A stretch of 64,000 nucleotides of DNA. Origin: Hymenopus coronatus (Eukaryota; Arthropoda; Insecta; Mantodea; Hymenopodidae). Location: contig CM060880.1 in assembly GCA_030762935.1 (NCBI GenBank), positions 17,043,001-17,107,000 on the forward strand, written 5' to 3'. The position numbers were made by a program, and so were the translations under genes. The notes beneath the pieces were generated by a model. It worked only from the letters and a program-made list of their open reading frames with translations. It searched no databases and was not told where the DNA came from. Of this stretch, positions 34,217 through 43,600 are shown in pieces; the stretch's first letter is position 1; each line of letters starts with the position of its first letter.

Positions 34217-34260
<44 letters not shown>
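32578..34260 (+). mobile_element. Gag-only non-LTR retrotransposon copy C
   Basis: Begins GACGGAGCTTCTTCTTCG immediately after copy B's A tail and ends in 42 A residues (34219-34260), followed by a promoter-like host unit. Length about 1.68 kb, matching copy A. Its 3' UTR matches copy A's on the opposite strand. Confidence 0.88.
32606..33751 (+). CDS. Gag-like ORF1 protein of non-LTR retrotransposon, copy C
   Basis: An intact 381-residue protein from the ATG at 32606 (an in-frame GTG lies two codons upstream). Poly-Pro linker at about 55-67, RRM-like region 72-147, zinc knuckles at about 155-168, 174-186 and 198-213, then a coiled coil at about 245-345. It is near-identical to copy A, differing for example by PLPP for PLIP and a longer proline run. 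Open frames in both copies suggest recent activity, with reverse transcriptase supplied elsewhere. Confidence 0.88.
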   Translation: MAKKRLRRLAAAKAAPVASSSAAAEEAASPLPPVPASPASPAATAVSPQLQPQLPPAPPPPPPPPPSSTTPPRFSAVVRGVPRDLTTRHLLTAVQSRWPSCLRATRIYCDRGPTPLVRLEMQDQADLEAALASGLPLLGRLLVVEASRQERHRPCRRCCAYGHTAEDCSSTPRCHYCGTNSTTTECTGHDLRRRRRFCATCRGTGHYTGQAQCPLYPRSSTSSPTSARRTTPPQTTTTEASPPALSTDAATREAIQDLHAEILNVGARLAALEETCSLLTQKLQELQASNDAAATSQQTTAADLSTRIDALQAANTAAISTLQASTAELSNRIASAQKYQQQVAEGTFPQQPKTPQQLLREFQSEQGYTRKSHLKLGRHHQ

Positions 34261-34261
<1 letters not shown>

Positions 34262-34435
34262 CCATAATATCTCGCGAACCAATCAGATGTTAGCTTCATC
34301 CCAGCTCTTATAAATACCAGTCTCCGCAAGCTCAAACCATCAGTTCACCCTGAAGACGAGGAAGATGCACTTCTTCGAAACGTTGGTGTCAAACCAAGTT
34401 TTTACCTGGCTAGAAGCCCGAGAAGATCTTGAATT
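34261..34435 (+). repeat. Promoter-bearing repeat unit, right arm (empty site)
   Basis: The same unit occurs inverted at 27943-28027 plus 29688-29757, where copy A interrupts it. It runs from GCCATAATATCTCGCG to GAAGATCTTGAATTA. It contains CCAAT, TATAAATA, an arthropod-type initiator and a stable hairpin. The tail GAAACGTTGGTGTCAAACC resembles leader sequence common in arthropod retroelements, so it may be the 5' end of a larger retroelement; that family assignment is inference. Confidence 0.7.
34309..34344 (+). promoter_or_regulatory. Probable Pol II core promoter (TATA plus initiator)
   Basis: TATAAATA at 34309-34316 is followed by the arthropod initiator TCAGT at 34340-34344, placing its A (34342) 33 bp from the TATA start, close to canonical spacing. 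A CCAAT motif lies about 60 bp upstream of the initiator. The gene it drives, if any, is not recognised. Confidence 0.6.
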
Positions 34436-34703
34436 AACACGTCGCCAGGAAAGCTATAGTTCTTATTTTAAAGGCATTGTAGTTTAAAAGACATTGTCTC
34501 ATTTGAACAAATGGGAGAGCAAGTCACTATATCCGTTAATATTTCGTTTTGTGAGGTCATTGTTCTGTTTCCTACACAATAGTGCAACAGTAATTTGTTT
34601 TCCCCCGATGAATCTGATGAAAACGAAACGAAGGAATAAATTAGAGACAAAAATGATTGATAGTTTACTTCATGCCAAAAGTACTGGCTTGGGCACAACT
34701 TGC
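34436..34703. other. AT-rich gap, no recognised content
   Basis: Between the promoter unit and the mariner at 34704. No family motif recognised. Confidence 0.4.
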
Positions 34704-35951
34704 TACGAGGGCGGATGGAAAAGTAACGCACAATATTTTTTTCTACATTGGAATGTTGCAATTTCACACAGATGTAGTTTGAAGTTTTCACTACATCAGG
34801 TATGTTTTGTTTCATGCGTAGCTCTAGCGAGAGAAGCGTAAACTGCTCAACAAAGATGACGCGCATGCTACTGTCGTCCACGTGTGAAGGGCAGAGAGAT
34901 GTTCGATATTTGTCAAAGGGCATAAACAGAGTGCAACTTAAAGGGTCATGGTGGCGTGTATGGGGATGATTGTACAGTCAGTAGCAATGTCTATAGGTGG
35001 TGTGCATTCTTCCAAGAGGGCGGTGTGAACTTAGTGATTCGCCACGCTCCGGGAAGCCGGTAACAGCTGCAACCCCGCAGAATGTCAGAGACATTGACGC
35101 GGCAATTTTGAACGACCGGCATGTGCAGCTGCGAACTTTATTGAAGCAGTTAAACATTTTCTATGGTGCAGTGTACGATATTGTTCATGACGCGTTGAGA
35201 TTTTGTAAAGTTGGTGCTCACTGGGTGCCTAAGAACCTGATACACAATCACAAGGGTCAGCAAATGATGACAAGCACTTAACACGGTGCACCGCAGAAGG
35301 AATATTCACTACACGCTCGAAACAAAGCAGGCAAGTGTGGAGTGGAAAAATTTTGGTTCCCCAGTAAGGAAAAAAACGTGACTTAATCTGCTGGAAAGTG
35401 CTAGTGACAGTGTTCTGAGATATACATGGTGTTTTACTAGCGGATTTTGCTGAACACGGGACTACCGTGGTTGCTGCAACCTATATTAAAACTTTGGTGA
35501 AGTTGCGTCGTGCCCTTCGTGACAAATGCCACAACATTAATGCTGACGATGTCAAACTTCATGACAATACTCGGCCCCATGTTGCTGCTATTGTTCGTCA
35601 GAAAAATCACCAAATTTGGTTCGGAGGTGTTCCAGCATCCACCATACAGTCCGGACCTTGCACCGTCGGACTTTCATCTGTTTGGTCCGATGAAGAAATT
35701 CCTGGCCGGCCAACGCTTTGCGACAGACGAGGAAGTGAAATCAGCAGTCCGCAGATGGCTATACTCCAAGGAAACAGAATTCTACGAACAGGGCATATTG
35801 AAATTGGTATCACGATGGGACAAATAAGTTGAGAAAGTCGGTGACTATTCGAAAAGAAGGTAAAAAGGGTAAGTTCATTTGTGATATTTTGGTTTTTTAG
35901 ATTTTTTGTAAAAAAAAATGATTGTGCGTTACTTTTCGATCCGCCCTCGTA
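34704..35951 (+). mobile_element. Mariner transposon, both TIRs present, transposase broken
   Basis: TA target duplication at both ends. Inverted repeats of about 40 bp start CGAGGGCGGATSGAAAAGTA. Fragments of a mariner transposase lie on the plus strand: N-terminal helix-turn-helix part at about 35010-35280 (SPRSGKPVTAATPQNV, KVGAHWVPKNL) and C-terminal catalytic part at about 35460-35827, split over two frames (LHDNTRPHVA in one, then PPYSPDLAPSDFHLFGPMKK). Frameshifts and a deletion between them mean no active enzyme. Confidence 0.88.
35001..35827 (+). pseudogene. Mariner transposase pseudogene
   Basis: The family's cut-and-paste transposase uses a DD34D catalytic triad. Here HDNTRPH marks the second Asp and YSPDLAPSDFHLF the third. 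The two lie in different frames, and the segment around the first Asp (35281-35460) has lost its frame. The C-terminus ends KLVSRWDK. Confidence 0.85.
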
Positions 35952-36091
35952 TAACATGTCTGTCACAAAAGGACACATCTCGAAATAAAATTTGTCCATG
36001 TACGATTTTACGATTTTAAGAGGAAGAGAAATGATTCCAACAGACAAATAAAGAACTGAGAAACTTAAAGACGTGTAAAATTGTAGAAATA

Positions 36092-36092
<1 letters not shown>

Positions 36093-36156
<64 letters not shown>
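36093..36156. repeat. (AAT)n microsatellite
   Basis: About 21 triplets; a shorter AAT run is at 36838-36863. Confidence 0.9.
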
Positions 36157-36158
<2 letters not shown>

Positions 36159-36583
36159 TCAATATGTGAGGAGTTACGACAGGGAGTGTTCTTTAATATA
36201 ATTCTAATAACCATCAAGTATAATGTAATATAGGTCTATACGTGTGTTGTACACGTTCCATATAACGGGGTCACCAGATGACGCAGAATTGCTAATCTTC
36301 GAGACAAATATAAGAAGGAAATGCTTAAAAATTACACTTTTATGTAACAAATACATCTACAGAAGTTGTTGTCAATTTCAAAGTAATCTGCACAATTTTA
36401 AAAGTTTCTCAAAGATATTGAATGAAATCAAGTTGGCAACACTGGTCCTTCCAGGTCAGTAGCAAACAACTGATTTAGCGTCTGGCCGACAGCTGAAGTT
36501 CTACTCCCGCGTCTCTGATTTACATGCAATGAAAAGTTTCTGCCAGAAAATTAACCATTATTATGAGTTATATTTGCTTAGAA

Positions 36584-36587
<4 letters not shown>

Positions 36588-36645
<58 letters not shown>
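36588..36645. repeat. (TA)n followed by a T run
   Basis: About 32 bp of TA then about 26 T, adjoining SINE C. Confidence 0.9.
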
Positions 36646-36836
36646 GTACACCTGGGTAGTGTGGTGGTAGCTTAGGGTGAGTTAAGGTTTTCTTTCGGAG
36701 TTTTCCCTTATGCTGAGAAGACGAATGTCGATTAACTTTAAGCTCCATGGACCCCGAGATCATTTGAGCATCTTTTCACTGATTTCATGCATCGTCCGAT
36801 ATGACCAACCATGTTAAAGACGTTAAGCTAAACACA
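36640..36836 (+). mobile_element. SINE family C copy, opposite orientation
   Basis: Head GGGTAGTGTGGTGGTAGC and body GCTCCATGGACCCCGAGATC to GTTAAAGACGTTAAGCTAAA. Preceded by (TA)n and a long T run, and followed by an AAT run. Confidence 0.7.
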
Positions 36837-36879
36837 TAAATAATAATAATAATAATAATAATAATTCTTTTAAGAACAA

Positions 36880-37395
36880 GTTTAAATCGTATCTTAAAAT
36901 ATCGTATATTTAAGACATTTACATAACAAATAAAATGCATATCTTGATTTTTCTGAAGACCTCCTTGTTCTGGATGAATTTTTCTGAATTTTGTATAACT
37001 GGTAAACCATAAGAGATAGACAAAAGCTTACTACATAAGAATGTATATCTCATTAAAACACACAATTTATGTCATATATATTTTTTCATGCAATTGACTG
37101 TTTCCGAGATATTCCTTAATATTGCTTTTAGTTTTAAAATTCTTCCTCTTTTCTCATAGGAGAACCTGTCAACTCCTGGCCACGCAAAGAAACGGATTTC
37201 AATCCCATAGCAACCACATTTTAAAACATTTGACTGTCGGTTTAGCCTGGTGTACAAGAACCAAGTAATAAGACCGTTTCTGCTAATTTTTATCTCGATT
37301 ATCATAAAGTTGATAGAAGAATAAGCATTTTAACAATAATTTGTTACAGAGATGTAAAGAGAGCCATGTGAAAGAAACGCATCAGATTTTTTTCT
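36880..37395 (-). mobile_element. Helentron-like repeat, palindrome side missing
   Basis: Starts in the middle (AAAATATCGTATATTTAAG) and ends GAAACGCATCAGATT. Confidence 0.65.
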
Positions 37396-38063
37396 TATAT
37401 TGGCAATGTTCGAGGTGTATCGATATACGTTGATAAAGATAAGATTACCTTGCGATAATTTGTAGGCTGATATGAAATTGAATGATTAATCCTGTGAAAT
37501 GGGACGGAATTTAAAATTATAAGCTGAACAGTAATGTGTGCCTTGCATCATAGATTATCTGCGCCAAATTTGGTCGAAAACGGTGTAACGGTGTAGGAGC
37601 CTATAAATAACATACACAATGGCTTTTATACAGGATGATTCATAAAAGCTTTTCCAAAGATTGGAGAATGGTTCTTTACATCGAAACAAAACAAAAAAAT
37701 GTTATTATTACACCACTTGGCATCACTTCAATAGGTGGGTACTTTTGTTATACTGTTATTAGAGCCGCTTTGTAGTTACTTACTGGTCTGCTTAGGACCC
37801 TAAGCCGTAAAGCGTAGCCCAACATGGAAGGCCCTAAGCCGCAAAGCGTAGAGGAGTGTAGCAGTTAGGGATCTATAACGCTAAAACCATAATGATCCCA
37901 ACAAGAAGTCAAAACTTCGGCAACCTGACGACTTTCAAATCTGAACAACTTAATGTGTTCAACACTTTCAAATGTGAATCGCCAGTAAAAGTCACTTAAA
38001 CTACTTCTTAAGACCGCTTAATTTTGCTCAGATGCCTCTCAATCAGGCTTAAGGTTATTTTAC
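37396..38063. other. Gap with possible Tc1/mariner end
   Basis: ACAGGATGATTCATAAAAGC at 37633 resembles terminal sequence of another insect transposon group. The CCCTAAGCCG block at 37798-37860 is directly repeated (CCTAAGCCGYAAAGCGTAG). Confidence 0.35.
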
Positions 38064-38184
38064 GTGCCGTAAATCTGCGACACGGGACCAACGACTTTAC
38101 TTTCCTTCCGAAGAAAGCCGTCCTCCGCCGGGTTTGAACCCGCGACCTTGGGTATATGAAGTTAGCATGGTAACCATTACAGAC
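38064..38184 (-). mobile_element. SINE family B copy, 5' half
   Basis: Carries CCGCCGGGTTTGAACCCGCG and GGTAACCATTACA (plus reading). The GTGT microsatellite 38190-38216 abuts its head. Confidence 0.65.
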
Positions 38185-38883
38185 CGGCGTGCGTGTGTGT
38201 GTATGAGTGTGTGTGTGCATCATATAGCTTTACCAAAATGTTCATACCAACATATATCCCGAATTCCTTCGTTTTCCATTTATTGAGGTTCAAAGTATCA
38301 ATAATCAAAACATTTGAATGTGACACATGTTTTTATTTTAACGTTTTCAGCGTTTTAGAAGAAGTTCAATACAAACACCACGCATGCACTGGTCGAAACA
38401 TGGATTGTCAATACTCACTGTCGATGTCGATGGTTTCATGGCATGCAAATTAAGAATTTCTTCATCCGGGATGTCTGCTGCCCTTCTAGTAAGCCCGGAA
38501 GAGCCCCTGTAGACAGCAACTGTAAGGCGTTCTGGGAGAATGTATTACTCAGCTAACAAAAGACAACTGTAAACAAGTAGTCATGGCAACACAAGGCCAC
38601 CTCTGCAGGGTAACATTGGCCAGAGCCTTCTATAAATGAGTGCATAGACAAATGAAGTTCTTGGGTTGCATCAGGAAAACAGTTGAACGAAACTCTCATT
38701 AATAAACTGATAACGCGAAAACGTGCGCTTTAGAGCATTTGTTTATATAAACCAACTTTCTTGTTTCAATGTAAGTATCCAACCCTAAACGTTGTAAAAG
38801 TATCTTTTTAAACCAATACATATATTAAGATAATATTTATAATGTGAAGATGAGAAAGAAAGGGAAGAATAAATAAATAAATA
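38185..38883. other. Gap, nothing recognised beyond GT tract
   Basis: A GT-rich tract 38190-38216 abuts SINE B. No gene motif. Confidence 0.35.
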
Positions 38884-39690
38884 TGATGTGTTCCATTCAA
38901 ATAACCTTCTCTAGCTGTTCCATATGCAAAGTATTATAAAAGATAATGCAAATTGAGATAAACTTTAGCAGAATTGCTCTTATTATTTGCTCTCTTATAA
39001 GTAGAAGGGAAATATGGGAATACACTAGGCTAAAGTGATAGTCAAAGCTTTTAAAAGCTGGTTGCCATGTGAAACAATTGAGGTTCGGTTCGCTTAGCAT
39101 GGTCTGGTTTCATAAAAAAATAACAAGAAATATCTCGAAAACTGTCAAGTGTACAAGAAAAACATACCTATATGACATAAATTATGTGTTTTAATAAGAT
39201 ATACATTTTTGTGCAACAATTTTTTGTCTATATCTTACGGTTTAATGGTTATGCAAAATTCATCCATAATAAAGAGGTCTTCAGAGGCAATTCCCAGAAA
39301 ATTCAAGATATACACTTTATTTCTGATGTAAATATCTTTAATATATGATATTTTAATCAAAATCGTTAGAGCCATTTTTGAGAAAAACAAATTTTTTCAA
39401 AAACATTTTACACATAAAAGGTAGTTTGTGGTGGGGAATTTTTTTTTAATCTTCGTGTCGCATCCTTGGATGAAACCAAAAATAAATACCAGTTTGGTAT
39501 TTAATAGTCTTTTCGTTTTTAAGTTATGCTGTCCACAGATACACACACGTACCTTTTCTTTTTTAAATTGTTTTTAGGACTCAGGGGAGCTCAAAATATA
39601 TATATTTCCGGTGAAATCGCTACATCGAATAATTGGAATAAAATACCTCCTCTAGCTAGTACATTGTACATACGTGCTAGAAAAAGTAAA
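38884..39690 (+). mobile_element. Helentron-like repeat, full, diverged
   Basis: Starts TGATGTGTTCCATTCAAAT; the palindrome is degraded (AGTACATTGTACATACG). Confidence 0.7.
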
Positions 39691-39779
39691 AAAAAAACGT
39701 GACTCACAAAGTTCCATTGTCATGTTGATGTTAAAAATCGAGCTGGGATTTTTACTTTGTCTAGTGTATACAATATGAT

Positions 39780-40128
39780 AGTACGAGGGCCGTTTGTTTT
39801 TCAACCTCCAATAGGCTATAAATAAAAGACAAGTTCTTAGAAAACAATTACAGTCGCAGTTGAAACGTCGCCACTGCCACCGAAGATGTCTGCCGTAGTC
39901 GCAGAGGAAACGTCTGGGAAGAAGAAGGAACCCAGTAGACCACTGTCCACAAGCCCGGATTATACTATAGCTTGTATTGACATCGGCCGTGAAAGCCTAA
40001 GAATGTTGATGAATTATTTGATTACTATAAGTTTTTGTACACTTATGGTTACTTTTCAACATAATCACCAAAAAGTTTGAGACATTTATCGTACCTGTGC
40101 ACAAGCTTTGCAATACCCGCTTAAAAAA
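39780..40128 (-). mobile_element. Mariner 3' end fragment with one TIR
   Basis: Minus-strand frame reads GIAKLVHRYDKCLKLFGDY then VEK and stop (40125-40062), the standard mariner transposase C-terminus. The downstream part runs to a terminal repeat ending CCCTCGTA (39782-39791). The rest of the element is missing, replaced by a Helentron-like copy at 40128. About 200 bp between the stop and the TIR is longer than usual. Confidence 0.72.
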
Positions 40129-40345
40129 AGTCTCATGTCACATGAATTTCTCTACATCTCTGCAATATATTGTTGTTAGAAAACTTATACTTCTATTTCC
40201 TTCATGATAATCGATTAAAAATTAAAAAATTATTACTTGCTTCCTTGTAAGTAGAAGCGAAATAAGGTAGTACCATAGGTTAAAGTGATAGTCAAAAGCT
40301 GGTTGCTATGTGACTGAAGTTCCTTTGTTTATATGGACCCGACAA
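40129..40345 (+). mobile_element. Helentron-like 5' end fragment in mariner relic
   Basis: About 215 bp from GTCTCATGTCACATG to the CCTTTGTTTATATGGAC region. Confidence 0.65.
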
Positions 40346-40422
40346 ATTAAATAAGAATAAAAACTAAACAGGAAGAAACGAGTTAATTACGTACCAATGG
40401 GCAAAAAATAATAATTTATATG

Positions 40423-40428
40423 TTTATT
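40423..40428 (-). terminator. Probable poly(A) signal of the OR gene
   Basis: AATAAA on the minus strand about 140 bp beyond the OR stop codon, in an AT-rich stretch. The spacing suits a short 3' UTR, but no transcript evidence is available. Confidence 0.5.
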
Positions 40429-40567
40429 GAAATACCACTTTACAATTTGACAAATAAATTATTTCATCTGTATATCTTACTCGTTTGCTTCACCTTGGTA
40501 ACATGTGTAGTTCAGACACGCCTTCTGTTTCGCTCGACTCACATCTGTAGGCTGAAACAGAAGCGTC

Positions 40568-40654
40568 TCAGACCCCTTCATAGATCTCTCTGTGCTGATT
40601 ATTCTCGTTGAGGGTACGCAGCACCATGAAATACGAGAAAGACATCTGTAAGAT
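40568..40654 (-). CDS. OR gene exon 6 (C-terminus and stop)
   Basis: An 87-bp terminal exon after acceptor TTGTTTCAG, coding ILQMSFSYFMVLRTLNENN through YEGV and TGA. It completes TM7 of the receptor. It lies 1067 bp beyond exon 5, across an intron holding a full Helentron-like repeat copy, so it is easily missed. Confidence 0.88.
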   Translation of the reverse strand: MLQMSFSYFMVLRTLNENNQHREIYEGV

Positions 40655-43600
40655 CTGAAACAATCAATACTGGAAGTGACAACACTGTTTACTTGTACAG
40701 AAGAATAATATAGGTTTATAAAAATCTTATGTGTTCCATTTCATATTACTTTCTCTACTTATCGGTAGCAAATTATTGTTAAAAAGCTTGTTCTTCTTTT
40801 TACTTCACGCTAATCGAGAAAATATTAGCAGAAGTAGTCTTATTTCTTGCTTCCTTGTAAGTAAAAGCGAAATAAGGGAGTACTATAGGTTAAAGTGATA
40901 GTCAAAAGCTGGTTGCTATGTGACTGAAGTTCCTTTGTCTGTATGGATAGAAGTTGAGAAATTCCTGTATGAGAAAAGTATGCTTTTTAAAGCTGAAACC
41001 AAAAACAAGGAATATCTAAAAAAAACTATCAACTCCACGAAAAAAATGTATATAACATAAATGTGTGTTTTAAAGTGCTCCACGTTTTTTGTGTGGTAAG
41101 TTTTTGTCCATCTCTTACGGTTTAGCAGTTATGCACAATTCCGTAAAATTGATGCAGAATAAAGCACTCTTCAGAGGCCATTCCCAGAAAATTCAAGATA
41201 TACATTTTATTTGTTAGGTAAATATCTTTAATATACGATATTTTAATCAAAATCGTAAGAGCCATTTCTAAGAAGGTAAACATTTTCGAAAAAAGTTCCA
41301 TGTAAAGAGTTGTTGGGGTGGGAGGATTTTCTTGAAAATCTTCGTGTCGCATCCTTGGAATACACCAATCTTAAGTACCAAGTTTGATATTTAACGGTCT
41401 TTTCGTTTTTGAGCTATACTGTCCACAGACACACACGGACCTTTTTCTGAAAATACTTTTTTTTTTGGATTCAGGGGGACCCAAAACATGTATTTCCGGT
41501 GAAATCTCGGTATCGAATTTTTGGGTGGAATGCAATACCTTCTCTATACACTATGTACATAGTACGTGTAGAGAAAGTAATAATGAAAATCGCATTTCGA
41601 CTCCCTTTAAGGGTAGATGAAGCAGTCTACACAGAAACGATAGTTAAAGCTGCAGTACAATCAAGCACAAATGCAGACATTAGATTTGGGCAGGTGACAT
41701 AAAAAGCAGCATTCAACTTACAGCGACAAACGTTTCCAAACAGATGAAGTAGAAGGCGCCCCCTGTGAACCTCAGGGGTAACTGCGCCCTGTGCATCACC
41801 ACTTGGATGGAGCGTTTCCATGATAACGGCTTGTCTATCCAGAGGCTGGCATACGCAGAGTCCGCCACCTTCCAGCTCTATAAGATCAGACACTGTTAAT
41901 TAGAGGGTCTCGTCTGCATACAGGAATTGTAACAAGAAGGGTGTAGCCGAACTTACCATCCAGGTTAGATCTGTGGGGAATGTACAGAATATCAGGAGTT
42001 GCATGATCCCACAGGAGACAACCTGCAGGGCGCTCATCAGGTTGGTGTCGCCGTCTTCGTCAACCTATGTAGAGACACATAACTGGTTAGTATCCTGTAC
42101 TTGATTCAGTATCACACTCACACATTTACCGAGTGATCAAGTTTACTCCGAGTTTCCGCGATAGAATTTGAATTGATGACGTCGCTGTTATAGAGCGAAT
42201 CTGTGTCGTAGACAAGTAGTTCTGAGCATCTGCTGAAGAGTGCACAAAGTGGTAGTGGAGAGCAGCGGAGGTCGGCTCAGATACATCAGCGGCTGAACGT
42301 TGAAATGGATATATCAATGCGTTTTGTGTTGCGAACGTGAGATACTTCTAAAATCTACCAACCTCTCAGGGACTGAACGTGAGTTATTCTACAAATGGAC
42401 GCCGCTGTTGATGTGACAGTGCTGTTTGTCCTCTGTCTCTTTGTTTGTATATTTTAGTTTAGCTCCCATCTGGCGGGATCTTGCGAGACTGTGAATAAAT
42501 TGAATTTGTGATACGATGAACGGCTTTGTGTCCATTGCACTTGTAGTTAATCTTTACTTCATTTTAATATATCTATTCTGATACAATGATAAAGGAAAAT
42601 CATCTGTCCTAAATTGTAAGAATATTTAATAAGCCTTTCACAATACTAAGTCATCCATATTCACTTTCTCACAGCTATAGAAAATTCGCATAAAAACTTA
42701 TTCGGATAACACATACCTATTAATCCAGGCCTTAACTAACGGAAATAAAAATAATAGTTACAAACATAAGTATTCTCTGCCTATGCAAATAAAGGGAGAA
42801 AAGAAATCACAACACAAACAAAAGCCAAAAATAACAGCACTTCACTTACGTAATTTACTAAGTAAAGCATAAACGCACTTTAACCTAAGAAGTTACCAGC
42901 TTTGCCCTTTTCATAAGGCTACTTGCAAAAACTGCTAAAATTCAGGGAAAGTGCAAAGAAATTCATGTACGCAACGGACAGCATCGTAATGAAGCGTTAT
43001 TTGAGTTATTCTACTGGCTCAAAAATGGCTTTTCGTTATGAAAATGCGACGTTCCATTTCACTACAATGCAACTGATGTGTATATTACACATGTCAAATC
43101 CACCAATCGTGGCTCACTATGTAATGTTCTGGTGGGCATTAGTTTCGTCTTGGCCACTAGATCGAGTCCTGGAAGGGCCCGCTGACTAGCTCTTAGGATA
43201 GTATTTCAAATCTGTCGCGGTAAATTCCGAATAAATTTGATCACTCAGTAGGTGTATACTCACCATGCTCGCCTGGAAAGCAAATGTACAAAGAGCTAGC
43301 ACCAGGTTGATCATCTGCACGAACATGATGAACGAGAACATGTTGTCCACATCCTTGGCTACCCTGAGAACCAGAATACACGTTTCCTCAGTAACTATCA
43401 TCCAGGTACGTCAGTTATTTGTCAGGTTCTAGTACGTACCTCAGCAGAGCCTGGTGGAACTTGATTGCTCCAGCAAGGTCCTCAAACTTTGCCTTATCTT
43501 CGCCGACCTCCAGCACGATATCTGCTAGGAACTCGAAGCAACCACAGAGGAATATGGACAGAGAGGCATACAGGCCATCAAAGGCGCCATGGGACCAGGC

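Noticed and set aside
41627..41893. 88-codon minus-strand frame over OR exon 5
   Set aside because: Different frame from the exon; the exon frame gives the OR signature and joins exon 6 in phase.
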